A stretch of DNA of 64,000 nt from Mesorhizobium opportunistum WSM2075 (GTDB lineage Bacteria; Pseudomonadota; Alphaproteobacteria; Rhizobiales; Rhizobiaceae). The DNA is taken from NCBI RefSeq assembly GCF_000176035.2, contig NC_015675.1, positions 2,112,001 to 2,176,000 of the forward strand. Direction: 5' to 3'. Made by a program: the position numbers and the translations under genes. This document shows positions 9,744 to 19,324 of the stretch, piece after piece; position 1 is the first letter of the stretch, and every line of letters starts with the position of its first letter. The notes beneath the pieces are model-generated. The model was not told the DNA's origin. It made no database searches and worked only from the letters and a program-made list of their open reading frames with translations.

Positions 9744-12700
9744 ATGGCAATTCTGGCAGCCGTCTATCACCTGACCCATTACAAATACGACCGGCCGGTG
9801 GTGCTCGGTCCTCAGATCATCAGGCTGCAACCGGCGCCGCATTCCCGCACCAAGGTGCTGAGCCATTCGCTGAAGATCGAGCCGGCGAACCACTTCGTCA
9901 ACCTGCAGCAGGATCCCTACGGCAACTTCCTCGCTCGCTTCGTGTTTCCGGAACCGGTGAGCGAACTGAAGATCGAGGTCGATCTCGTCGCCGACATGAC
10001 GATCTACAATCCGTTCGATTTCTTCGTCGAGCCGTCCGCCGAGGCATTTCCGTTCGAATATCCGGAAGAGATCCGCGACGACCTCGCCATTTACCGCACG
10101 CCGGAGCCAGCGGGACCGCTGCTCTCGGCCTTCCTCAACACCATCGACCGCAGCGCGGAAAATACGGTCAATTTCCTCGTCGATCTCAATGCCAGGCTGC
10201 AGCGCGAGATCGCCTATATCGTGCGCATGGAGACCGGCGTGTTCTCGCCGGAGGAGACGCTGGCCGCGGCCAAGGGATCGTGCCGCGATTCGAGCTGGCT
10301 GCTGGTGCAGATCCTGCGCAATCTGGGCATCGCCGCGCGCTTCGTTTCGGGCTATCTGATCCAACTGAAGCCGGATCTGGTGGCGCTCGATGGGCCGGCC
10401 GGCACCGCTGTCGATTTCACAGACCTGCACGCCTGGTGCGAAGTCTATCTTCCCGGCGCCGGCTGGATCGGCTTCGATCCTACCTCGGGCCTGCTCACCG
10501 GCGAGAGCCATGTGCCGTTGGCGGCAACGCCACATTTCCGCAATGCAGCACCGATTTCCGGCATGGCGAGTTTCGCCAATGTCGAGTTCGGCTTTGACAT
10601 GCGGGTCGACCGCATCGCCGAGCATCCGCGCATCACCAAGCCGTTCTCCGATGAAAGCTGGCAGGCGCTCGACGCTCTCGGCAACAAGGTCGATGCCGCA
10701 CTGGCGACGGGGGACGTACGGCTGACCATGGGCGGCGAGCCGACCTTCGTGTCGATCGACGATTTTGAATCCGCCGAGTGGAACACCGCCGCCGTCGGGC
10801 CGACCAAGCGCGAAAAGGCCGATGCGCTGATCCGAAGGCTGCGCGAACGCTTTGCGCCCGGCGGCTTCCTGCATTATGGCCAGGGCAAATGGTATCCCGG
10901 CGAAAGCCTGCCGCGCTGGACCTTTTCGCTCTACTGGCGCACCGACGGTCAGCCGGTATGGAGCGACCCATCGCTGATCGCGCACGAAAAGAGCGCGGCC
11001 GATAATGTCGGCCCGCAGCAGGCGGAAAACCTGCTGACGGCGATCGCCGATGAGCTTGGCATCGACACGTCCATGGTCAGCGAAGCCTATGAGGACCCGG
11101 CCGAATGGCTGCTCAAGGAAGGCAAGCTGCCCGAGAATGTCGATCCGTCGAACTCCAAGCTGGAAGACCCGGAAGAACGCAGCCGCATGGCAAAGGTGTT
11201 CGAGCGCGGGCTGACCAAGCCGTCTGGCTACGTGCTGCCGGTGCAGCGGTGGAACAGCCAGGCCTCGGACCCTCGCTGGCGATCCGAAAAATGGACGACG
11301 CGGCGCGGCCGGCTGTTCCTGGTGCCAGGCGATTCACCGGTCGGCTATCGGCTGCCGCTCGGCACGCTTCCTCACGTGCCGCCGGCGCAGTTCCCCTACA
11401 TCGTGCCGGTCGATCCGTCGCTGCCGCGTGGACCGTTGCCGACGCGTGAAGCCATGTTGCCAGGGCCCGCGCCAGCCGAGCTTGAAGGCGCCGACGAGAT
11501 GGCGCGGCGCCAGCAGGCTGCCTCATTTACCGCCGCGACCGGACAGCAGGACCGGGTCGAGCAGGAGATCACCGAGATCGGCGGCGCGGTGCGCACGGCG
11601 CTCTCGGTCGAGCCGCGCGATGGACGGTTGTGCGTCTTCATGCCGCCGGTCGAGGCGCTGGAGGACTATCTCGAACTGGTCGCCGCAGCCGAGAATGCAG
11701 CAAAGGCGATTGGTCTTCCCGTGCATATAGAGGGCTATGGCCCGCCGCATGATCCTCGCCTCAACGTCATCCGCGTGGCACCCGATCCGGGCGTCATCGA
11801 GGTCAACATCCATCCAGCTGCCAATTGGCAGGACTGCGTGGCGACAACTACGGCGATCTATGACGAAGCGCGGCTGACGCGGCTTGGCGCCGACAAGTTC
11901 ATGATCGACGGCCGCCATACCGGCACCGGCGGCGGCAACCATGTGGTGGTCGGCGGCGCGACGCCCAATGACAGTCCGTTCCTGCGCCGGCCCGATTTGC
12001 TGAAGAGCCTGGTGTTGCAATGGCAGCGGCATCCCTCGCTGTCCTATCTGTTCTCCGGCCTCTTCATCGGTCCGACCAGCCAGGCGCCGCGCTTCGATGA
12101 AGCGCGTCACGATTCGCTCTACGAGCTCGAGATCGCCATGGCGCAGGTGCCGCATCCGGACACCGGCTCCGCACCTCTGCCGTGGCTGGTCGACCGGCTG
12201 TTCCGCAATTTGTTGACCGACGTCACCGGCAACACGCACCGCTCGGAAATCTGCATCGACAAGCTGTTTTCGCCGGACGGTCCGACAGGGCGTCTTGGGC
12301 TGGTCGAATTCCGCGGCTTCGAGATGCCGCCCAACGCGCGTATGTCGCTGGCACAGCAATTGCTGGTCAGGGCGATCATTGCTCGCGCGTGGAAAAACCC
12401 GCTCGACGGGCGCTTCGTGCGCTGGGGCACCTCGCTGCATGACCGTTTCATGCTGCCGCATCATGTCTGGGCGGATTTTCTCGACGTGCTGGACGACCTC
12501 AACCTCAATGGCTTCGAATTCCGTCCCGAATGGTTCGACGCCCAGCTTGAATTCCGCTTTCCCTTCTGCGGCGAGGTCCAGCATGCTGGCATCAAGCTGG
12601 AGCTGCGGCAGGCGCTGGAGCCGTGGCATGTGATGGGCGAGCAGGGCGCCATCGGCGGCACCGTGCGCTTCGTCGATTCCTCGGTCGAGCGGCTGCAGGT

Positions 12701-13106
12701 CAAGACCGAGGGTCTCAACCCCGAGCGTCATGCGATCGTCTGCAATGGCCGCATCGTGCCGATGAAGGTTACCGACAACCGCGAGATCGCGGTGGCGGGC
12801 GTCCGCTTCAAGGCCTGGCAGCCGGCCTCCGGCCTGCATCCGGCGCTGCCGGTCAACACGCCGCTGGTGTTCGACATCTATGACCGCTGGTCCGGCCGGG
12901 CGGTCGGCGGTTGCGTCTACCACGTCGCCCATCCCGGCGGGCGCAATTACGACACCTTCCCGGTCAACGGCAATGAGGCCGAGGCACGGCGGCTCGCCCG
13001 CTTCGAACCGCGCGGCCACACGCCATCGGGCTATGTGCTGCGCGAGGAACAACCGGCGGAAGATTTCCCGATGACCCTTGACCTTCGGCGGCCGGCAAGA
13101 CTCTGA
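9744..13106 (+). CDS. transglutaminase-like / DUF2126 fusion protein
   Basis: A 1120-residue cytoplasmic protein. Residues about 1-280 form a bacterial transglutaminase-like (papain-fold) domain with a full triad: Cys180 ([10 protein letters not shown]), His229 (LHAWCEVY) and Asp245 (GFDPTSG). The rest is the DUF2126 region ([12 protein letters not shown] near 330; [10 protein letters not shown] near 735), which is regarded as a COOH-NH2 ligase-like, glutamine synthetase-fold domain. It is the first gene of a tight operon with a circularly permuted ATP-grasp/alpha-E protein 6 bases downstream and a second transglutaminase. Comparative genomics has proposed that such operons synthesise and process an unusual peptide or peptide tag; the product is not known. 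No signal peptide is present. Confidence 0.9.
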   Translation: MAILAAVYHLTHYKYDRPVVLGPQIIRLQPAPHSRTKVLSHSLKIEPANHFVNLQQDPYGNFLARFVFPEPVSELKIEVDLVADMTIYNPFDFFVEPSAEAFPFEYPEEIRDDLAIYRTPEPAGPLLSAFLNTIDRSAENTVNFLVDLNARLQREIAYIVRMETGVFSPEETLAAAKGSCRDSSWLLVQILRNLGIAARFVSGYLIQLKPDLVALDGPAGTAVDFTDLHAWCEVYLPGAGWIGFDPTSGLLTGESHVPLAATPHFRNAAPISGMASFANVEFGFDMRVDRIAEHPRITKPFSDESWQALDALGNKVDAALATGDVRLTMGGEPTFVSIDDFESAEWNTAAVGPTKREKADALIRRLRERFAPGGFLHYGQGKWYPGESLPRWTFSLYWRTDGQPVWSDPSLIAHEKSAADNVGPQQAENLLTAIADELGIDTSMVSEAYEDPAEWLLKEGKLPENVDPSNSKLEDPEERSRMAKVFERGLTKPSGYVLPVQRWNSQASDPRWRSEKWTTRRGRLFLVPGDSPVGYRLPLGTLPHVPPAQFPYIVPVDPSLPRGPLPTREAMLPGPAPAELEGADEMARRQQAASFTAATGQQDRVEQEITEIGGAVRTALSVEPRDGRLCVFMPPVEALEDYLELVAAAENAAKAIGLPVHIEGYGPPHDPRLNVIRVAPDPGVIEVNIHPAANWQDCVATTTAIYDEARLTRLGADKFMIDGRHTGTGGGNHVVVGGATPNDSPFLRRPDLLKSLVLQWQRHPSLSYLFSGLFIGPTSQAPRFDEARHDSLYELEIAMAQVPHPDTGSAPLPWLVDRLFRNLLTDVTGNTHRSEICIDKLFSPDGPTGRLGLVEFRGFEMPPNARMSLAQQLLVRAIIARAWKNPLDGRFVRWGTSLHDRFMLPHHVWADFLDVLDDLNLNGFEFRPEWFDAQLEFRFPFCGEVQHAGIKLELRQALEPWHVMGEQGAIGGTVRFVDSSVERLQVKTEGLNPERHAIVCNGRIVPMKVTDNREIAVAGVRFKAWQPASGLHPALPVNTPLVFDIYDRWSGRAVGGCVYHVAHPGGRNYDTFPVNGNEAEARRLARFEPRGHTPSGYVLREEQPAEDFPMTLDLRRPARL

Positions 13107-13112
13107 TCAGCG

Positions 13113-15524
13113 ATGGCAAAGGGGAATCACAGAAGGGTACGCGGCAAGCCGCAGACCCACAGCTTGCTGGAGCACTACCAGCCGATTGACGGCGTCGTCG
13201 ATGAGATGGTCGATGCGTCGGGCAATCCCCGCCCGGTCTGGAAGCATTTCATCGAGGCGCTCGACGAGCTCGGCGCCGAAAAGCTCGGCCAGCGGTTCGC
13301 CCGCGCCGACCAGTATCTGCGCGATGCCGGCGTCTACTACCGCGTCTATGACAAGGCCGGCGCCAATGAACGCGAATGGCCGCTGGCGCATGTGCCGCTG
13401 CTCATCGAAGACGCCGAATGGGCCGACATCAGCGCCGGCCTTGTCCAGCGCGCCGAGCTGTTCGAGGAAACCATCGCCGATATCTATGGGCCGAACCGGC
13501 TCGTCGAAAAGGGCATCCTGCCGGCGGGACTGATTGCCGCCAGCCCGGAATATTTGCGGCCGGTGGTCGGCACCAATCCGGCCGGCGGCCATTTCCTGCA
13601 TTTCTGCGCCTTCGAGCTTGGCCGTGGACCAGACGGAAGCTGGTGGGTGCTGGGCGACCGCACGCAGGCGCCGTCCGGCGCCGGTTTCGCGCTGGAGAAC
13701 CGCGTCGCCACCACGCGCGCGCTGTCCGACATCTATGGCGAGATGCATGTGCACCGGCTCGCGGGCTTCTTCCGCCGCTTCCGCGATGCGCTGATCGGCA
13801 TGGCCAAGGAAACCGACGGCCGCGTCGCCATCCTGACGCCGGGGCCGCTCAATGAAACCTATTACGAACACGCCTATATCGCCCGCTACCTCGGCATCAT
13901 GCTGCTCGAAGGCGAGGATCTGACCGTTTCCGGCGGCCGGCTGATGGTCCGCACCGTGTCGGGCCTGATGTCGATCAGCGTGTTGTGGCGACGGCTCGAT
14001 GCCGCTTTCGCCGATCCGCTGGAACTGAGATCGGATTCGCAAATCGGGACGCCGGGGCTGGTCGAGGCGATCCGCCAGGGTGCGGTTGCGACGGTCAATG
14101 CGCTGGGCTCGGGGCTGATGGAAACGCGGGCGCTGCTCGGCTTCCTGCCCAAGATCGCGCGCGAGCTGCGCGGGGAGGAACTCAAGTTGCCCAGCGTGGC
14201 GACATGGTGGTGCGGGCAACAATCGGAACGGGCCCACGTGCTTGCCAATATCGACCGCATGGTGATCGGCCCGGCACTGTCGACAAGGCTTGCCTTCGAG
14301 GATGACGACCAGACCAGGCTTGGCTCGGCGTTGTCGGCCGGAGAGCGGGCGGAGTTGGTGGCGCACATCGAACGCGAGGGCGGTGCCTTCGTCGGCCAGG
14401 AAGCGGTGACGCTTTCGACGACACCAGTCTATGTCGGCGGCTGGCTGGAGCCGCGGCCGGCGAGCCTGCGCGTCTATCTGGCGCGCACGCCCGAGGGCTG
14501 GACGGTCATGCCGGGCGGTTTTGCCCGCGTCGGCCTGTCGCTCGACCCGACGGCGATAGCCATGCAGCGCGGCGGCCAGGCGGCCGACGTCTGGGTGGTC
14601 AGCGACCGGCCGGTGGAGCGCGAAACGCTGCTGCCGCAGGAGGGCGACAGCTTCAACCGCACCCGGCCAGGCAGCCTGCCCAGCCGCGCTGCGGAAAACC
14701 TGACCTGGCTCGGCCGCTACATCGAACGCTCGGAAGACACGGTGCGCATCCTGCGCGCCTATCATGTGCGGCTTGCCGAAACATCCGATCCGGACATGCC
14801 GCTGCTGGCCGACATCAGGGATTATCTCGAACCGTTCGGCATCGACGTCGAAACGGCGATACCGTCGGGACTGATCGGCACGCTGGACAGCGCCGTCTAC
14901 AGCGCCGGGCAGATCCGCGACCGCTTCTCACCGGATGGCTGGCTGGCGCTCAAGGACCTGTCGAAGACCATCCATCAGTTCGCAACGACGGTGTCGCCGG
15001 GCGACGACGCGACGCGGGCAATGACCGTCATCCTGCGCAAGCTTGCCGGCTTCTCCGGCCTGCTGCACGAGAACATGTACCGCTTCGCCGGCTGGCGCTT
15101 CCTCGAGATCGGCCGGCGGCTGGAGCGCGGCATCCAGATCGCCCGCACGCTCGCCCGGCTGACCAGCACCAAGGCGCCGGACGGCGCGCTCGACATGATG
15201 TTGGAGATCGGCGACAGCGTGATGACCCATCGCCGGCAATATCCGGTGCAGGCCGGCCGGCGCACGGTGATCGATCTTCTGGCGCTCGATCCGCTCAATC
15301 CGCGCTCGATCCTGTTCCAGCTCGAAAGGCTGAAGGCCGAGATCGGCCTGTTGCCCTCGGTTGGCGGCGAGGGGCATATGTCGCCGGCGGCGAAGGAGAT
15401 CCTGCAGCTCAACACGGCCATCGCCATCAAGGAGCCGTCGGACATGACGGCAAAGGCTCTGGATGATCTCGCCAGCGAGATAGGCGGCCTCTACAGCAGC
15501 CTTTCGAAGGCCTATTTCGGCTAG
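13113..15524 (+). CDS. circularly permuted ATP-grasp / alpha-E domain fusion protein
   Basis: An 803-residue protein. Residues about 60-490 form a circularly permuted ATP-grasp domain (YRVYDKAGANEREWPLAHVPLL; LTPGPLNETYYEHAYIARYLGI; GEDLTVSGGRLMVRTVSG), expected to join a carboxylate to an amine at the cost of ATP. From about residue 525 comes the helical alpha-E domain (LPSRAAENLTWLGRYIERSEDTVRILRAYH), which is often a separate gene; here the two are fused. The start lies 6 bases after the stop of the DUF2126 gene, so the two are coupled. Substrates are unknown; a role in making or attaching a peptide is inferred from domain and context. Confidence 0.9.
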   Translation: MAKGNHRRVRGKPQTHSLLEHYQPIDGVVDEMVDASGNPRPVWKHFIEALDELGAEKLGQRFARADQYLRDAGVYYRVYDKAGANEREWPLAHVPLLIEDAEWADISAGLVQRAELFEETIADIYGPNRLVEKGILPAGLIAASPEYLRPVVGTNPAGGHFLHFCAFELGRGPDGSWWVLGDRTQAPSGAGFALENRVATTRALSDIYGEMHVHRLAGFFRRFRDALIGMAKETDGRVAILTPGPLNETYYEHAYIARYLGIMLLEGEDLTVSGGRLMVRTVSGLMSISVLWRRLDAAFADPLELRSDSQIGTPGLVEAIRQGAVATVNALGSGLMETRALLGFLPKIARELRGEELKLPSVATWWCGQQSERAHVLANIDRMVIGPALSTRLAFEDDDQTRLGSALSAGERAELVAHIEREGGAFVGQEAVTLSTTPVYVGGWLEPRPASLRVYLARTPEGWTVMPGGFARVGLSLDPTAIAMQRGGQAADVWVVSDRPVERETLLPQEGDSFNRTRPGSLPSRAAENLTWLGRYIERSEDTVRILRAYHVRLAETSDPDMPLLADIRDYLEPFGIDVETAIPSGLIGTLDSAVYSAGQIRDRFSPDGWLALKDLSKTIHQFATTVSPGDDATRAMTVILRKLAGFSGLLHENMYRFAGWRFLEIGRRLERGIQIARTLARLTSTKAPDGALDMMLEIGDSVMTHRRQYPVQAGRRTVIDLLALDPLNPRSILFQLERLKAEIGLLPSVGGEGHMSPAAKEILQLNTAIAIKEPSDMTAKALDDLASEIGGLYSSLSKAYFG

Positions 15525-15585
15525 GCCCGGATCGCACGGTTTTGCGACCGGAACCCGAGCCAAGACAAGACAAGAAAAGTGGCGC

Positions 15586-16470
15586 ATGCTTTACGACATC
15601 AGGCTTCATCTCCATTACGACTACGCAGCCGCGGCCGGCGGCGGCCGTCATCAGATCCGTGTTCTGCCGTCGACGATTTCCGGCGTGCAGCGCGTCATTG
15701 CGGCATCCCTGTCCTTTGCGCCGGCGCCCAACGAACGGTCGGATTTCTCTGACTTCTTCGGCAACAGCGTTACCTCGATCGCCTTTCGCGACGCGCATGA
15801 CGCGCTCGACATCAGGATGAGCGCACGCGTCTCGGTGTCGCGGCCCGAGCCGGGGCTCGATGTGTCGCCCGATATCGGCCGGCTCAGGCAGGAACTCGCC
15901 GTGGTGCGGTCGTTGGCGTCTGCCTCGCCGCATCACTTTCTGACTGCCAGCAGCCATGCGGGCATCGATGCCGCGATCACCGCCTATGCGCAGGACAGCG
16001 TCAGCAATTCGGCCGCCGGTACTGCGATGACCCTGTGCAACCGCATCCATCGCGATTTCACCTATGATGGCGAGGCGACCACGGTGCGGACCCGGGCCAG
16101 CGATGCTTTCCGGTTGAAGCGCGGCGTTTGCCAGGATTTTTCGCACATCATGATCGCCGGATTGCGCGGGCTCGGCATTCCGGCCGGCTATGTCAGCGGC
16201 TTCCTGCGCACCATTCCACCGAAGGGGAAGCCGCGGCTGGAAGGCGCCGATGCCATGCACGCCTGGGTCAAGGTGTGGTGCGGGCGCGACGCCGGCTGGC
16301 AGGAGTTCGACCCGACCAACGGCATGCGGGCCAGCAACGACCATATCACGGTCGGCTTCGGCCGCGATTATTCGGACGTGGCACCGATCGTCGGTGTGTT
16401 GAAGACCACCGGCGGGCAGGTCGGCGAGCAGGCTGTCGACGTCATTCCGGTCGCCCTTGAAAAGGCGTGA
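15586..16470 (+). CDS. transglutaminase-like cysteine peptidase-fold protein
   Basis: A 294-residue protein with an N-terminal beta-rich transglutaminase-associated domain (MLYDIRLHLHYDYAAAAGGG) and a C-terminal transglutaminase core whose triad is complete: Cys182 (RGVCQDFSH), His225 (AMHAWVKV) and Asp242 (EFDPTNG). It follows the ATP-grasp/alpha-E gene by 61 bases and completes the three-gene set seen in many proteobacteria. Such proteins are thought to act as peptidases or amidases on the product of the ligases. In some genomes a proteasome-like Anbu peptidase gene follows; here the next gene is a glycosyltransferase instead. No signal peptide is seen. Confidence 0.9.
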   Translation: MLYDIRLHLHYDYAAAAGGGRHQIRVLPSTISGVQRVIAASLSFAPAPNERSDFSDFFGNSVTSIAFRDAHDALDIRMSARVSVSRPEPGLDVSPDIGRLRQELAVVRSLASASPHHFLTASSHAGIDAAITAYAQDSVSNSAAGTAMTLCNRIHRDFTYDGEATTVRTRASDAFRLKRGVCQDFSHIMIAGLRGLGIPAGYVSGFLRTIPPKGKPRLEGADAMHAWVKVWCGRDAGWQEFDPTNGMRASNDHITVGFGRDYSDVAPIVGVLKTTGGQVGEQAVDVIPVALEKA

Positions 16471-16616
16471 GGCGGACCGAAACAGGAGGCGCACCCTGTC
16501 GCTGCAAATGCGGTGGATGAAGCGGCTTCTCAAACATCGAAGGGGCCGCTATTCTATGTTCGTTTCGAGGGCACAGCCATTATACTGCTAGAGCGCGCAG
16601 GCGCGGGATTTTGTAA

Positions 16617-17555
16617 TTGAAAGCGGTCAGCGTCGTCATTCCTGCCCACAACGCGTCGGCTACCATTGGGACAACGTTGGCGTCGCTGCGAGGCGAGGCC
16701 GAGGTCATCGGCGAGATCCTGCTGGTCGACGACGCATCGACGGACGACACGGCGGCGGTCGCAAGGCGGGCGGCGGCGCAACTGTCGCTGCCGCTACGCG
16801 TGTTGCCGGCCGACTGCCGCGATGCCGGTGGCGCCCGCAACGGGGCGCTGGCGCAGGCGCTTCATCCCTGGGTATATCTGATCGACGCCGACGACCTGCA
16901 TCTTCAAGGTGGATTGCGCGCGCTGCTGCGGCAGGCCCAGAGCCAGCCGAAAGCCGACATGATCGTTGGCGCCTACCGCCGACGCGTGAATGGCCAGGAC
17001 CGGCAGATTAAGGTGCCGAACGGCTATCAGGACGCCTGCCTCGCAAACGCTTCGGCCTATGTCAAAGGCGATATACGTTCGGTGGCCGTTGGCAGCGTGC
17101 TGGCATCTCGGCGCCTGATCGGCGAAACACGGTTTCCGGTCAGCCTTGCCTATGACGAGGACACGCTGTTCTGGGCGCGGCTGATGAGCAAGGCGTCGCT
17201 GGCCATGATCCCGCAGCCCGTCATGGTCTATGAGGTTTCGCCGGCCCGTTCCGACGATCGTTTCGCGATCAACCCGGTGCGGCGCTTCCTGGAGTGGCGC
17301 CGGGAATTGCGCACGCTCACCGATTGCAACATCCCGGTCTCGGCACTGAAGACGAGGGAGGGGCTTGTCGCCCTCAAGATCGCGCGCGTCCACTATGCAC
17401 GCGGCGATCTCGACACCGCCGCGCGCTTCCTGGCGGTGGCCGCAGCCGCGCCGAAGCGGCGGTCGGAAGCCTGGCGCTGCCTGCGCTACAGGCTGAAGCT
17501 CGCCGTACGGTGCCGTCTGTCGGCACCACGGATAGAGCTGCAAGGCGCCCTCTAA
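16617..17555 (+). CDS. family 2 glycosyltransferase (TTG start)
   Basis: A 312-residue GT-A fold glycosyltransferase. The N-terminus AVSVVIPAHNASATIG, the nucleotide-binding ILLVDDASTDDT and the metal-binding LIDADDLHL (near residue 92) are classic GT2 motifs, followed by AYDEDTLFWARL typical of the acceptor region. The start is a TTG at 16617: an in-frame TAA lies directly before it (16614-16616), so no longer form is possible, and no ATG or GTG is suitably placed. No membrane segment is evident. Its acceptor is unknown; it follows the ATP-grasp/transglutaminase operon by 146 bases and may be a separate unit. Confidence 0.85.
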   Translation: MKAVSVVIPAHNASATIGTTLASLRGEAEVIGEILLVDDASTDDTAAVARRAAAQLSLPLRVLPADCRDAGGARNGALAQALHPWVYLIDADDLHLQGGLRALLRQAQSQPKADMIVGAYRRRVNGQDRQIKVPNGYQDACLANASAYVKGDIRSVAVGSVLASRRLIGETRFPVSLAYDEDTLFWARLMSKASLAMIPQPVMVYEVSPARSDDRFAINPVRRFLEWRRELRTLTDCNIPVSALKTREGLVALKIARVHYARGDLDTAARFLAVAAAAPKRRSEAWRCLRYRLKLAVRCRLSAPRIELQGAL

Positions 17556-17568
17556 CTCTTTCTTTTGA

Positions 17569-17636
17569 CGCAACTCCCAAAGGGAAAGCGCTGCGCTTTT
17601 CCCGGGAAACCGTTTCATATTTTTCCTGGAATTGCT
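17569..17636. repeat. short palindromic intergenic repeat (TTTTCCTGGAATTGCT type)
   Basis: An imperfect palindrome of about 68 bases: the left part GCAACTCCCAAAGGGAAA mirrors the right end TTTTTCCTGGAATTGC, and the centre GGGAAAGCGCTGCGCTTTTCCC forms its own stem. The right-hand 30 bases recur in related form at 22618-22647, where the 16-mer TTTTCCTGGAATTGCT is identical. This marks a dispersed intergenic repeat family. Confidence 0.6.
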
Positions 17637-17751
17637 CTGGATTCCCTGCATCTCGCCGGCCGACGGATGTCGGTTACCATCGACTTTGCGGCCGGCGGTG
17701 GAACCAGCGGTCAGCCAACGGCTTATGTACGGGTATTTGCGTGGAGCCGTC

Positions 17752-18843
17752 ATGCTGCGGAGATCTGGATTATCGCGCGGCATGTCGGCCGGCAGCTGCG
17801 CTGCGCCGAAGAACGGGGCGCAAACCTCGGCCGAGCACGCTGCGCTGACCTATGTCAGCGATGCCGAGCCCGGTATTCGCCGGCTGAAGGCAGGTAAGGG
17901 ATTTTCCTACGAGCGACCGGACGGGCGACCGGTCTCGGATGCCACCAGGGCACGTATCGAGGCTATCGTCATCCCGCCGGCGTGGACGGATGTCTGGATC
18001 TCGCCCGACGCCAATGGGCATATCCAGGCGACCGGAAGGGATCAGCGGGGGCGCAAGCAGTATCGCTATCATCCGCAATGGGCCGAAGAACGCGACAGCG
18101 CCAAATATTCGAGCCTCGTCGCCTTCGCCGAAAGCCTGCCGGAATTGAGGCGCAGGATAGACAGCGACCTGCGCCGCCACGGTCTGCCGCTGGAACGCGT
18201 CGTCGCCGCGGTCGTCTGGCTGCTCGACAACACGATGATACGCGTCGGCAATGCCGCCTACGCCCGCGACAACAAGAGCTTCGGACTGACGACATTGCGG
18301 GATCGGCATGTCGACATCAAGGGATCGAGCCTGCGGTTCGCCTTCAAGGGCAAGTCCGGGAAGGAATGGAAATTGAAACTGGTCGATCGCCGCATCGCCG
18401 GGATCGTACGGGGCGCGCAGGACCTGCCTGGCCAGAAACTGTTCCAATACCTGGACGAGGACGACAACAGACGGCCGGTCCGTTCGGAGGACATCAACCT
18501 CTATATCCGGCAGGCCGCGGGCGACGCATTCACTTCGAAGCATTTCCGCACATGGGGCGGCACCATCCGTGCCGCTTCGCTGTTTGCGCAGACGGAATTG
18601 CCCGAAAGCCAGGCGCAGCAAAAGCGTGTGATGAACAGCGTCATCGACAAGGTGGCCGAGCGGTTGGGCAACACTCGCGCCGTCTGCCGAAAATGCTATA
18701 TCCACCCGCGGGTCCTCGAAGCCTGGTCACAGGGGCGCCTACTTGCCGAAATAGCCGAAGCCAACAGGCGCAAGCGTTCCATCGACGGTCTCGACGAGGA
18801 GGAAGCGCTCGTGCTGAGATGGTTGAGGGCACATGAAGGTTGA
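17752..18843 (+). CDS. DNA topoisomerase IB, poxvirus/bacterial type
   Basis: A 363-residue type IB topoisomerase that relaxes supercoiled DNA by transient 3'-phosphotyrosyl bonds. The N-terminal domain holds IPPAWTDVWISPDANGHIQATGRDQRGRKQYRYHPQWAEERD; the catalytic domain holds TMIRVGNAAYARDNKSFGLTTLRDRHV, the active-site Arg block FRTWGGTIRAA and the nucleophile Tyr316 in AVCRKCYIHP. The start at 17752 has a GGAG five bases before it; ATGs at 17725 and 17782 are alternatives, and the frame stays open further up into the repeat at 17569-17636. Such enzymes are widespread in rhizobia and usually monocistronic, as here. Confidence 0.92.
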   Translation: MLRRSGLSRGMSAGSCAAPKNGAQTSAEHAALTYVSDAEPGIRRLKAGKGFSYERPDGRPVSDATRARIEAIVIPPAWTDVWISPDANGHIQATGRDQRGRKQYRYHPQWAEERDSAKYSSLVAFAESLPELRRRIDSDLRRHGLPLERVVAAVVWLLDNTMIRVGNAAYARDNKSFGLTTLRDRHVDIKGSSLRFAFKGKSGKEWKLKLVDRRIAGIVRGAQDLPGQKLFQYLDEDDNRRPVRSEDINLYIRQAAGDAFTSKHFRTWGGTIRAASLFAQTELPESQAQQKRVMNSVIDKVAERLGNTRAVCRKCYIHPRVLEAWSQGRLLAEIAEANRRKRSIDGLDEEEALVLRWLRAHEG

Positions 18844-18949
18844 TTGCGGTTGCCAGCGGCGCCAAATCCAAAGCCGTCGGATTTTTTTATCGACGTCATG
18901 TCGGGATCGGCCTTACTGTTTCGTCCTTTGATACAGAAAAGGACCGCCC

Positions 18950-19324
18950 ATGCTTTATGCCATCCTCTGCTATGCCTCCGAAGACGTCGTCTGCTCCTGG
19001 AGCAAGGAGCAGGACGACAAGGTCATGACCGATCTCCTCGACGTTCAGCAGAAATACGCCAATGCCGGCCGGCTCGGCCCGGTGGCACGGCTTTTGCCGA
19101 CGACGGCGGCGACGACGCTGCGGAAGGTCAAGGGCGAATCGGTCGTCATCGACGGGCCGTTCGCCGAGACCAAGGAACAGTTCCTCGGCTTCTACACGCT
19201 TGATTGCGCCGATCTCGACGAGGCGGTCGAATTCGCGCGCGAACTCTCCGAGGTCAACCCGAGCGGCGGTTCCTACGAGATCCGGCCGGTCTCCATCTTC
19301 AATCCCACCAGGGTTGCCGTATGA
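18950..19324 (+). CDS. YCII/DGPF-domain protein
   Basis: A 124-residue cytoplasmic protein of the YCII family, shown by the N-terminal MLYAILCYASE and the DGPF motif in SVVIDGPFAETKEQFLGFYTLDC. Family members have a dimeric ferredoxin-like barrel and no firmly known reaction. Its stop overlaps the start of the downstream sigma factor by ATGA (19321-19324), so the two are translationally coupled; DGPF proteins are well known as genomic partners of ECF42-type sigma factors, which supports both calls. Confidence 0.88.
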   Translation: MLYAILCYASEDVVCSWSKEQDDKVMTDLLDVQQKYANAGRLGPVARLLPTTAATTLRKVKGESVVIDGPFAETKEQFLGFYTLDCADLDEAVEFARELSEVNPSGGSYEIRPVSIFNPTRVAV

